Source of the DNA: Planctomycetota bacterium
Lineage (GTDB): Bacteria > Planctomycetota > Planctomycetia > Pirellulales > Lacipirellulaceae
DNA: 13,232 nucleotides
Assembly: GCA_024278035.1 (NCBI GenBank)
Contig: JAJRUA010000403.1
Coordinates: 1-13,232 of the forward strand
Direction: 5' to 3'
This document shows, piece after piece, positions 7,154 to 13,232 of this stretch. The notes under the pieces are model-generated. The model did not search any database. It was not told where the DNA came from and saw only the letters and a list, made by a program, of their open reading frames with translations. How positions within the stretch are numbered: the stretch's first letter is position 1; each line of letters starts with the position of its first letter. The position numbers and the translations under genes are program-made.

Positions 7154-8382
7154 GCCACCCACAAAAGCAAAAAGAGGAAAACGACATTGTTGGGTGTAGA
7201 AATTGAGCCAATACCTGAGGACTCGACCATCGCGGATAAAACTAGGTAAGCGAACAGCAAGACTTGTAATTTTCCAATGGGTCCCCCTGCAAACCTAGCA
7301 ATCCATGTGCGATTTGATAACTGGGCAACAAAAATACCATAGACAAATAGCCAGCTTGCCAGCAGCCCCACGCCCCCTTCGATAAGCAAGCTCAAATAGG
7401 CGTTGTGCGATCTTGTTCGGAATAAGGCACTTTCTGTACCGATTCCATAACCTAGAAGTGGGCGATCTTTAATGCGAATTAGCATTACGGACCACACTTG
7501 GCTACGATCTAAAAAATCTCCGGAAACATCTTGTCGACTCTTGTCGCTTAGGAAGAATTTAGCGACTGGATTGGTTGAATGTAGATTGGATGTAGCCGTC
7601 TGGCGGAGAGCACCGGCCATGTCCTCACCAGCGACGGCTAAGAGCGAGCATAGAAGGACTGCCATAACAATTAAAGATGCTCGCGATGCTCGGGTCCGTG
7701 ATTCCAGGAAGCCAATGGAAACAGAGCCGATCGAGGCCAGCATGCTTGTCCGGCATTGTAAAGTAAAAGCGACAAAAAGTGATCCAATCCATCCTGCGAC
7801 GCTCCAAGGCCTGCTGGGCAACATTGCGAGTAAGACTAACCCGCTTGTTGCAGCACGTACTCCAACAGCATTCGGGTTTAGATTAACGCCGAGCAGAAAT
7901 ACGGCTGTTACCATTGTTGTAAACTCGACTAGGCCGAATAAGATAAGAGAGTAAATGACTTCCTGTTTCGAAAAAAATAAGGCACAGTTTGCCAGTGCTA
8001 AAAAAAGAAAAACCAAGCCACCCGTCTTTAGCAGACACACTCGCACAGCACCAGAATTGAGAGCCGGATCAAAAACGGCAGCAGTTGCTGATAGGCACGC
8101 GATACATCCGACAAACATTAGGCCATATTGCACTTGTCGGTATCCTCTCGACCTGAAGACGGGGCGTCGCAATAGAGCTTTTGCCACCCACAAGCAAATT
8201 GGACCGGCCAAAAGAATAGCATTGCCAAGGAGCGAATTACCCGAAATCCTCTCTAGTACCAAACCAAAACCGCTGCTAGCAAAAAAGAAGGCGAGGCAAA
8301 CGACTGCAATAGGGCTGGCGGGCAGGCTAGAGCTATATTCACTTGGTGTTGGATAGTTACGCATGTGAAAATATGTAGGCAC
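7138..8382 (-). CDS. Second O-antigen ligase/polymerase-like membrane protein
   Basis: A 414-aa polytopic membrane protein with about ten hydrophobic segments, unrelated at the sequence level to the ligase at 3110 apart from family motifs. Seen are NLNPNAVG (168-175), an arginine after a membrane helix in QCRTSML (209-215), a large loop containing RSQVW (293-297) and RPLLGYGIG (307-315), and the block SHNAYLSLLIEGGVGLL (325-341), typical of the Wzy/WaaL family. It probably polymerises or transfers lipid-linked glycans at the periplasmic face. Start choice is open: GTG at 8382 gives 414 aa, and ATG at 8364 (codon 7) gives 408 aa. Neither has a clear Shine-Dalgarno. Base composition is low: I count 20-28 G+C in each of four sampled 60-base rows, against 38-39 in two rows of the ccoI gene. 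Low GC is frequent in O-antigen polymerase genes and suggests horizontal transfer. It stands alone on this strand. Confidence 0.85.
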   Translation of the reverse strand: MPTYFHMRNYPTPSEYSSSLPASPIAVVCLAFFFASSGFGLVLERISGNSLLGNAILLAGPICLWVAKALLRRPVFRSRGYRQVQYGLMFVGCIACLSATAAVFDPALNSGAVRVCLLKTGGLVFLFLALANCALFFSKQEVIYSLILFGLVEFTTMVTAVFLLGVNLNPNAVGVRAATSGLVLLAMLPSRPWSVAGWIGSLFVAFTLQCRTSMLASIGSVSIGFLESRTRASRASLIVMAVLLCSLLAVAGEDMAGALRQTATSNLHSTNPVAKFFLSDKSRQDVSGDFLDRSQVWSVMLIRIKDRPLLGYGIGTESALFRTRSHNAYLSLLIEGGVGLLASWLFVYGIFVAQLSNRTWIARFAGGPIGKLQVLLFAYLVLSAMVESSGIGSISTPNNVVFLFLLLWVAHNMR

Positions 8383-8842
8383 CGTAACCGTTCACAGCTC
8401 CCAGCAAAAAGAAACCGCTAATGAACGCGAATAGACGCTATAAAACGCCCCGAACTGTAAAACCTACTCAAAAAATCCTCACACAAAAGGTGGAGACCAT
8501 GAGTAAGGGAAAGGAGAAACTCGTGGTTCCGCCAAACACATCTTCCACACGCTAGCACACCGCGTCAAGCTCATGGTTTTCATCCAAGGAAATCAGAACG
8601 ATGTCGAATATCCGACGTGGCGGAGCGAACAAGCAGTGAGATTTGGCGAAAGAGACACGTTGGCGAGAAACGCTTGAACGGCAAGCGTCGAGCGGACTGA
8701 CGGTTCGGGCGTTTTGCCAGCGTGAGGGACACACTGAATCGCCTTTCCATGCTTGGCGACGATGTAAGGCATCATCGCCCATGAGACCCACAGGCTAGGA
8801 TAGACTAGGCGGTCATCCCTCCGCGAGATCGAGACCGAAAAA
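8383..8842. other. Stretch without a convincing gene
   Basis: Both strands were read. Open frames exist on the - strand (8552-8791 and 8593-8931), but their translations are Arg/Ser/Cys-rich, match nothing I recognise, and look like chance frames. On the + strand an ATG at 8499 follows GGTGGAG and gives an 18-codon frame ending at TAG 8553-8555, with no continuation in any frame. I see no clear terminator or regulatory site. Together with the transposase-like fragment at its right edge, the stretch looks like decayed or mobile-element-derived DNA. Confidence 0.4.
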
Positions 8843-8935
8843 ATGAGCGACCAACGCACACGCCGGGCATGGAAATCGTCGGAGAAGCTACGAATCATGC
8901 TGACCGACCTTGAGCCTATCGCAGCCATCAACAGT
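8843..8935 (+). pseudogene. Possible IS transposase N-terminal fragment (OrfA-like)
   Basis: From ATG 8843 the frame reads MSDQRTRRAWKSSEKLRIML and continues TDLEPIAAIN. This resembles the start of small helix-turn-helix OrfA proteins of IS3/IS911-like elements, which often begin with a basic stretch followed by W-(S/T)-x-x-E-K-x-R-I-V/M-L. The expected continuation (recognition helix, C-R-R-x-G-I segment) is missing, and after about 8935 the frame runs into the end of ccoS on the opposite strand. This would be the 5' stump of a deleted element. Terminal inverted repeats were not found. The resemblance is short, about 30 residues, so the call is tentative. Confidence 0.3.
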
Positions 8936-9113
8936 TTTCCTTTCTTTTGTGTTCTTCCTGGTTCACGAGCACTTGCTCATCATCGAACAGGACGCGGTGC
9001 GGTGGCGTATCGGTGTCGTCGAATTGGCCTTCGCGGGCAGCCCAAATGAAACCGGCGATCGCGGCGGTGGCTAACAGCAGGGCGACCGGGACCATTATGA
9101 AAAGCACAGACAT
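8928..9113 (-). CDS. ccoS: cbb3-type cytochrome oxidase assembly protein CcoS
   Basis: A 61-aa protein with one N-terminal membrane helix (about 3-25, VLFIMVPVALLLATAAIAGFI). The conserved short motif FIWAAREGQFDD (22-33) follows, matching the usual CcoS W-A-x-x-x-G-Q-F/Y-D-D pattern, with an acidic and charged tail. CcoS is needed for cofactor insertion into the cbb3 oxidase in the inner membrane; its exact action is not settled. The start ATG overlaps the ccoI stop as TAATG (one shared base), and GAAGG lies 7 bases upstream inside ccoI (9121-9125). Translation is therefore likely coupled. It is the last gene of the operon. Its stop lies next to the transposase-like fragment on the other strand, so any original downstream sequence may have been lost. 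Confidence 0.93.
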   Translation of the reverse strand: MSVLFIMVPVALLLATAAIAGFIWAAREGQFDDTDTPPHRVLFDDEQVLVNQEEHKRKENC

Positions 9114-11623
9114 TAGGTGGCCTTCGAAGGAGGCGCCCGCTTGGTGAGGCCCATCGGTAGACCTGTTGCCGCTGAGGCAAGAACCGTTGCGGAACTGAGC
9201 GGCATAAGCAGGGCCGCGACGAGCGGTGTAATCCAGCCGGCTGCTGCCAAGGTGACGGCGATTGCATTGTACACGAGCGAGATTACCAGATTCCGTCGCG
9301 CTATGCGCAAGGTTTGGACGGAAATTCGTGCGAGGCTGGCGAGAGGACCGATGCCCGGCTCCCGGATGTAAATATCCGCCGCGGCCAGCGATGCCTCTGC
9401 CCCGCCACTTACGGCAATACCAACATCCGCGGCAGCGAGAGCCGCGGCGTCGTTCACGCCATCGCCAACCATGACAACAATCGGGCGATCGTTGGGGAGA
9501 AGGGCTAGCCAATCACGGACGCGCCGTAGTTTCTCTTCGGGCGTGACCTCAGCGTGGGCGTTCTTTTCAGTAAGGCCAACTTTTTGGGCGACCAGGGCGA
9601 CGGGCCCCGCCGCGTCGCCAGAGACGATTTCACAATGCCAACCAAGTTCTTCTAATTCACGAAGTGAGCTAGCGGCATCGGCTCTCGGCTCGTCACGCAA
9701 CCAAACGGTTGCGAGCGCCACGCTATCGATAGCGATAACGACAACCGTGCAGCCGTCGGTTTCTCCGCGACGGATGTCCTCTTGCAAGTCATCGGCTAGC
9801 CGGATCGCATGGCGCCGCATGAAAGTAGGCGAACCAATCTGCAAGAATCCTTTTGGGCTGTGGGCGCTGACGCCTCCGTCGAGACTCTCTTCACGTTTTG
9901 TTAAGGAGAGCGGGCAGGGAATCGGTTCGTTTTGATAGGCATCGACTAAAGCTCGGGCAATCGGATGATTCGATTCCCGTTCGATGGCCGCTACAAGGGC
10001 TTGAGGCCAAGTGGGGCCATGCCAAGCGGTGACTTGTGGCTGGCCCATGGTGAGCGTTCCCGTCTTGTCCAAAAGCATTTGTCCAAGATTTTTTGTGCCG
10101 ACACGGCCTAGGCTTTCCAGTGCCCTCGCATCTTTAACGAGCACGCCCAACTTTGCGGCGGCACCGATGGCGATGGCCATGGTAAGCGGTGTTGCCAAGC
10201 CGAGCGCACAAGGGCAGGCAACGATCAATAGTGCGACGCTGCTATCAATCGCCGGTGCGAGTCCTACGGTTATTGACCAAACGGCAAAGTTCAGAACTGC
10301 CAAGAGGCTAACCACCAGTACGAACCAACCTCCGATGCGATCGGCAAACTCAACAACCTGCGGCTTCGTGCCGCTCCCCTCTTCGACCAATCGCATTAGC
10401 TTGCCGACGCGGGTCGCTTCGCCGGTTGCGGTGACGGCAACGCGGAGCGTCGAGCCAACGTTCTGAGCACCGGCGTAAACGGCATCGCCTACGACGACCG
10501 GTTGCGGGACCGATTCGCCGGTGAGCAACGATTGATCCGCTGAGGATTCCCCTTGAATCACCTCACCATCGGCGGGAAAGAGATCGCCCGAACGGATTTC
10601 GACTTCATCCCCAGCGGCGAGCGATTCGACTGGCTCTTCGACAAGCGTTCCGCCCCTCAAAACGCGGCAAGAGAGGGGCGTGAGGCTCAGCATCAGGCCA
10701 ACCGAGTCTTCGGCCCAGCGCTGCTGGCGAGATTGGACAAAGCGGCCGACAAGCAGCAAGAAGACGAGCACGCTGAGCGAGTCGAAGTAGACCTCGCCCC
10801 GATCCAGCAACACGTTCACAGTGCCGGCAAGGGCTCCGACTCCAAGGGCGAGAGCGATTGGCAGGTCCAAATTGGCGGTGCGCGTCCGCAAGGCAGCCCA
10901 AGCGCCACGGAAGAAAACCCTCCCGGGCCAAAGCAGCGAGAGCCAGCCAATGGCAAGGCTAAGCCAACGGAAGAGCCGCAGGAACTGAGGTTCGATCCCG
11001 TCGAAAAGACCGGCATAGAGTGCCACGGCGATCAACATACAGTTGCCCGCCAAGGCTCCGGCCACGGCCATGTGGACCAGTCGTTTCCGTTCGGCAAGAT
11101 TGCGGGCTTGGCGGCCCGTTGTGTCGCGCGCCGGATGGGGGGGGTAGCCGAGCCGGTCGAGCGTCAGGGCGATCTCTGAAAGGGGCGTGCGATGCGGATC
11201 CCAAGTGATGCGGGCGAGCGACGCTCCGAGTATCAATCTTGCTTCGATCACCCCCTCCCTAACACGGGGCAATCGTTCGACAAGCCAAACACAGGCGGCA
11301 CAATGAACCCCTTCCAGTCGTAGTTCGATGGACTTGAGCCCTGTGGCGGTCGTCTGCGAATGGCTTTTAAGGAACGCTTCGGAGTCGTAAGCCGCGTACT
11401 GGTTGCTGGCAGTGGCTGCCGCACGCCCTTCGCCAACAAGCCGATCGCGAACGCGATAGTATTCCTCCAGCCCACAAGCGTGGATTGTTCCATAAGCTAC
11501 ACGGCACCCGCCACAGCAGAATTGCAGTTCGGCATCTGCTTCAACCAAGCCAACCGGCACGGGCAAATCGCAATGATCGCAGGCGATGCTGTTAGCTGAT
11601 TCTTGTTGCATGAGCCTAGGCAT
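9113..11623 (-). CDS. ccoI: Copper-translocating P1B-type ATPase for cbb3 oxidase assembly
   Basis: An inner-membrane P-type ATPase of 836 aa from ATG 11623. Family knowledge says CcoI exports Cu(I) across the inner membrane for the CuB site of cbb3 oxidase. Numbering below is from ATG 11623. The N-terminus carries the cysteine-rich metal-binding domain typical of CcoI (C15-x2-C18, C36-C37-x2-C40, C50). One HMA domain follows with GVHCAAC (105-111). The core motifs are TGES (368-371), membrane CPC (470-472, in IVACPCALGLATP), phosphorylation DKTGT (519-523), HP (553-554) and GDGVNDAAAL (720-729). About eight membrane helices are expected. The start could also be ATG 11611, four codons later, or an upstream in-frame TTG at 11656 that overlaps the previous gene. 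ATG 11623 was chosen because it lies 5 bases after that gene's stop. The stop overlaps the ccoS start as TAATG. A general copper-export CopA is the alternative, but gene context and the N-terminal cysteine domain favour CcoI. Confidence 0.93.
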   Translation of the reverse strand: MPRLMQQESANSIACDHCDLPVPVGLVEADAELQFCCGGCRVAYGTIHACGLEEYYRVRDRLVGEGRAAATASNQYAAYDSEAFLKSHSQTTATGLKSIELRLEGVHCAACVWLVERLPRVREGVIEARLILGASLARITWDPHRTPLSEIALTLDRLGYPPHPARDTTGRQARNLAERKRLVHMAVAGALAGNCMLIAVALYAGLFDGIEPQFLRLFRWLSLAIGWLSLLWPGRVFFRGAWAALRTRTANLDLPIALALGVGALAGTVNVLLDRGEVYFDSLSVLVFLLLVGRFVQSRQQRWAEDSVGLMLSLTPLSCRVLRGGTLVEEPVESLAAGDEVEIRSGDLFPADGEVIQGESSADQSLLTGESVPQPVVVGDAVYAGAQNVGSTLRVAVTATGEATRVGKLMRLVEEGSGTKPQVVEFADRIGGWFVLVVSLLAVLNFAVWSITVGLAPAIDSSVALLIVACPCALGLATPLTMAIAIGAAAKLGVLVKDARALESLGRVGTKNLGQMLLDKTGTLTMGQPQVTAWHGPTWPQALVAAIERESNHPIARALVDAYQNEPIPCPLSLTKREESLDGGVSAHSPKGFLQIGSPTFMRRHAIRLADDLQEDIRRGETDGCTVVVIAIDSVALATVWLRDEPRADAASSLRELEELGWHCEIVSGDAAGPVALVAQKVGLTEKNAHAEVTPEEKLRRVRDWLALLPNDRPIVVMVGDGVNDAAALAAADVGIAVSGGAEASLAAADIYIREPGIGPLASLARISVQTLRIARRNLVISLVYNAIAVTLAAAGWITPLVAALLMPLSSATVLASAATGLPMGLTKRAPPSKAT

Positions 11624-11628
11624 CGTCG

Positions 11629-12417
11629 TCAGGGCGTTTCCTGGTTTTCTCGACAACAGGCAGGAAGGGCATCGGGATCGGGCATTGTTGTAGTGCTTGC
11701 TTCGGCCTCACGTTGCACCGTGGCAGCAAGTACTTCGGGCGAGAGGGAGAGGCGCCCGGAGAGGGTTGCGATTCCGACCAACACCAATGCGGCCGCCGTG
11801 ATGAGCGGCAACCGGTGGCCGACGGCACCTGCCAATTGGCGGGCACCGATGCCGAGCGACAGCAGCACGGGCAGCGTACCGACCCAGAAGGCAGCCATCA
11901 CGGCCGCTCCGGCGAGTGGCGTGCCCGAGCCAGCGGCCGTGACGACAAAGGCATAGAGCCAGCCGCAGGGCAAGAGTGTGGTTAAGAGACCGATAATCCA
12001 AGCACGGGGCAAAGCGCTTCGCTTGGCGGCGAAGCGTTGGCCTGATTGAACGAGGCGGTTCCAAGCCGGGGGCGGTCTCCAGTGGCCCCATGAGGAACCA
12101 AATTTCCAGCCCTTGAGCCGAGCGATTTCGGCGAAACCGAAGAGAATCATCGTCCCGCCTGCCAAGGCCAAGGCGATCGGTTGCAGACCAGCCAAGGCCG
12201 AAGCCAAATCGACGAGGGCTCCTGCCGCACCGGCGGCTGCGCCCATCAGCATGTAGGTCAGAAGTCGACCGCCGTGATAAGCCGTGTGCAACAGGCTGGC
12301 GTGCCCCTTAGAACGTCCACCACTCACGGCTACTGCGCAAAAGGGGCCGCACATGCCAGCACAATGTAGCGAACCGAGCAGGCTGGCCGAGAAGACGGCG
12401 ATAAACATTGCGGTCAT
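11629..12417 (-). CDS. TauE/SafE-like membrane protein of the cbb3 maturation cluster
   Basis: A 262-aa polytopic membrane protein with about six hydrophobic segments. It carries the cysteine motif GSLHCAGMCGPF near the N-terminus (15-26), a second conserved site TLLPCGWLYAF (147-157), and a C-terminal Cys pair (CC, 254-255). These are the marks of the sulfite exporter TauE/SafE-like family (cytochrome biogenesis/DsbD-like membrane type) that commonly sits between ccoH and ccoI. Its biochemical role is not firmly established; the paired cysteines suggest metal or thiol handling. The start is ATG 12417, because it overlaps the fixH stop as ATGA and has GGAGG 9 bases upstream. Upstream in-frame codons would run far into fixH and add a charged, non-helical segment. 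Translational coupling with fixH is likely. The stop lies 5 bases before the chosen ccoI start. Confidence 0.85.
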   Translation of the reverse strand: MTAMFIAVFSASLLGSLHCAGMCGPFCAVAVSGGRSKGHASLLHTAYHGGRLLTYMLMGAAAGAAGALVDLASALAGLQPIALALAGGTMILFGFAEIARLKGWKFGSSWGHWRPPPAWNRLVQSGQRFAAKRSALPRAWIIGLLTTLLPCGWLYAFVVTAAGSGTPLAGAAVMAAFWVGTLPVLLSLGIGARQLAGAVGHRLPLITAAALVLVGIATLSGRLSLSPEVLAATVQREAEASTTTMPDPDALPACCRENQETP

Positions 12418-12932
12418 GGTCCCTTGCCTCCGACTTCCGCGATCCATAGGTCCGACTCCGACAGAAATCGTTCGTCGCCCCGTGTCACGTTGGCAATGAG
12501 TCGCCAAGAACCGGTGCGACGCATCGGTAGTTTTGCCGTATAGAGACCAGGGCTTGATGGCAGCAATTCTTGATCGATTGCTTCATCTGCATGAGCGTAA
12601 TGATAGAGCCGGACTCGCAACCTTGCTCCTTCGACGGGAAGGCCTTCGGCATCTTTTAGATCGAATGAGATACGGCGGTCGCCATTGAGCTCGGTCAGCA
12701 CACTCGGCGAGGCAACAAACTTCCACCCAAGGTCTTTGCTCGCTTGACGGTCCGCTTGCAGGGTGTCCCAAGCGAGGGCGTCCTCGAACCCGACTGGGGT
12801 AACGATGGCACTCGGAGACGAAAGCGCCAGTGCGAGACCGACCATCATGATGAGCATATGCCCACCGAGCAGCGCTACAAGGAATAGGGGCCAACGGACA
12901 CGTTGAAAGAAAGTGGGTTCGGTTGGAGCCAT
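12414..12932 (-). CDS. ccoH: FixH/CcoH family cbb3 oxidase assembly protein
   Basis: A 172-aa protein with a short cytoplasmic N-terminus, one membrane helix (about 15-38, PLFLVALLGGHMLIMMVGLALAL) and a periplasmic beta-rich domain. After the helix comes the family segment VGFEDALAWDTLQADRQASKDLGW (47-70), matching the FixH pattern of an aromatic/acidic helix followed by xxxAxxxGW. The C-terminal part, with GLYTAKLPMRRTGSWRL (129-145), is the usual sandwich seen in FixH proteins. FixH/CcoH binds and stabilises the assembling cbb3 oxidase. The ATG at 12932 lies 12 bases after the ccoG stop, with no clear Shine-Dalgarno, so coupling with ccoG is likely. Its TGA overlaps the next start as ATGA. 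Confidence 0.88.
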   Translation of the reverse strand: MAPTEPTFFQRVRWPLFLVALLGGHMLIMMVGLALALSSPSAIVTPVGFEDALAWDTLQADRQASKDLGWKFVASPSVLTELNGDRRISFDLKDAEGLPVEGARLRVRLYHYAHADEAIDQELLPSSPGLYTAKLPMRRTGSWRLIANVTRGDERFLSESDLWIAEVGGKGP

Positions 12933-12944
12933 GGGGTCGCGTTC

Positions 12945-13232
12945 TTATTCTTGGGGCTTGGGAGCTGTGGAAGGTCCGAACAAGCGGTAACTGCACTCAA
13001 CGGCGGCCTCTTCACTGTCGGTTACGAGGAGGCTGACTTCAAGCGTCCCCCCTCGGGTTGCGAAAGCTCCCTCCGGGGCAATAACTCGAACGGGATCGGT
13101 GATGGTCTCGCCGGCTGCCAATGTTATTGTGATTTCTTCACCTAAGCGCGCGGCGGGTGGGTTTGTCACTTCGACGCGGTACGACCGCTCTTCCTCGGTC
13201 CGATTGACGATCTTCATCCGAAGGAGATTCTC
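12945..13232 (-). CDS. ccoG: Cytochrome oxidase accessory protein CcoG/FixG, C-terminal end (5' truncated by window)
   Basis: The frame is open to the window edge, giving the last 95 codons. The segment NLLRMKIVNRTEEERSYRVEV, followed by a predicted beta-sandwich with TITLAAGETITDPVRVIAP, matches the immunoglobulin-like C-terminal domain of CcoG (RdxA/FixG), which usually begins with N-x-Y-x-L-K-I-x-N-K. The first five codons before the internal ATG at 13217 belong to this motif, so that ATG is not the start. The missing part should hold membrane helices and two 4Fe-4S ferredoxin motifs. CcoG has been described as a copper reductase acting in cbb3 oxidase assembly. It is the first visible gene of a tight operon with ccoH, the TauE/SafE-like gene, ccoI and ccoS. 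Confidence 0.88.
   Translation of the reverse strand, partial: ENLLRMKIVNRTEEERSYRVEVTNPPAARLGEEITITLAAGETITDPVRVIAPEGAFATRGGTLEVSLLVTDSEEAAVECSYRLFGPSTAPKPQE

Noticed and set aside
8593..8931. A 112-codon - strand frame overlapping the end of ccoS
   Set aside because: The translation is Ser/Arg-rich without recognisable motifs, and it conflicts with the transposase-like stump. It is probably a chance frame.
9471..11179. Long + strand frames opposite ccoI (for example 9471-9935 and 10553-11179)
   Set aside because: They are antisense shadows of a GC-rich coding gene. The - strand ATPase has all family motifs and fully explains the region.

Overview
This window looks like a chromosomal segment from a Planctomycetes-type bacterium, probably of the Pirellula group. 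The lineage call is an inference. It rests on a polysaccharide-export tyrosine kinase next to an O-antigen-ligase/TPR protein, many starts without a Shine-Dalgarno site, use of GTG starts, and a cbb3-oxidase maturation cluster. No rRNA or other decisive marker is present.

Left part (1-5674, + strand): an exopolysaccharide locus. It opens with the 3' end of a probable heparinase II/III-like gene (2-427). A gap with a doubtful small ORF follows, then a 747-aa Wzc/GumC-type BY-kinase (715-2958). Next is an O-antigen ligase/Wzy-type membrane protein (3110-4852). Its reading frame continues past an in-frame TAA into a TPR region (4853-5674). The kinase would control chain length and export, and the ligase/polymerase would join repeat units. 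A polysaccharide lyase-like enzyme would trim or remodel the product.

Middle part (5675-8927): a tRNA-Val(TAC) gene with a good candidate promoter and a candidate terminator, then galE (UDP-glucose 4-epimerase, sugar-nucleotide supply). A second, clearly AT-richer O-antigen ligase-like gene lies on the - strand and overlaps the 3' end of galE by 16 bp. Beyond it, 8383-8927 holds no convincing intact gene. It does contain what looks like the start of a broken IS transposase.

Right part (8928-13232, - strand): a compact cbb3 cytochrome oxidase maturation operon, read right to left: ccoG (C-terminal end only), ccoH/fixH, a TauE/SafE-like membrane protein, ccoI (copper P-type ATPase) and ccoS. 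The genes are tightly packed, with an ATGA overlap and a TAATG overlap. The oxidase structural genes (ccoNOP) are expected beyond the right edge but are not in view.

The most unusual feature is the split ligase/TPR gene. Its internal TAA is the loop of a small perfect inverted repeat, and the same bases form a near-perfect Shine-Dalgarno sequence. No ATG, GTG or TTG occurs in frame for the next 78 codons. I did not find a clear new defence or mobile system.
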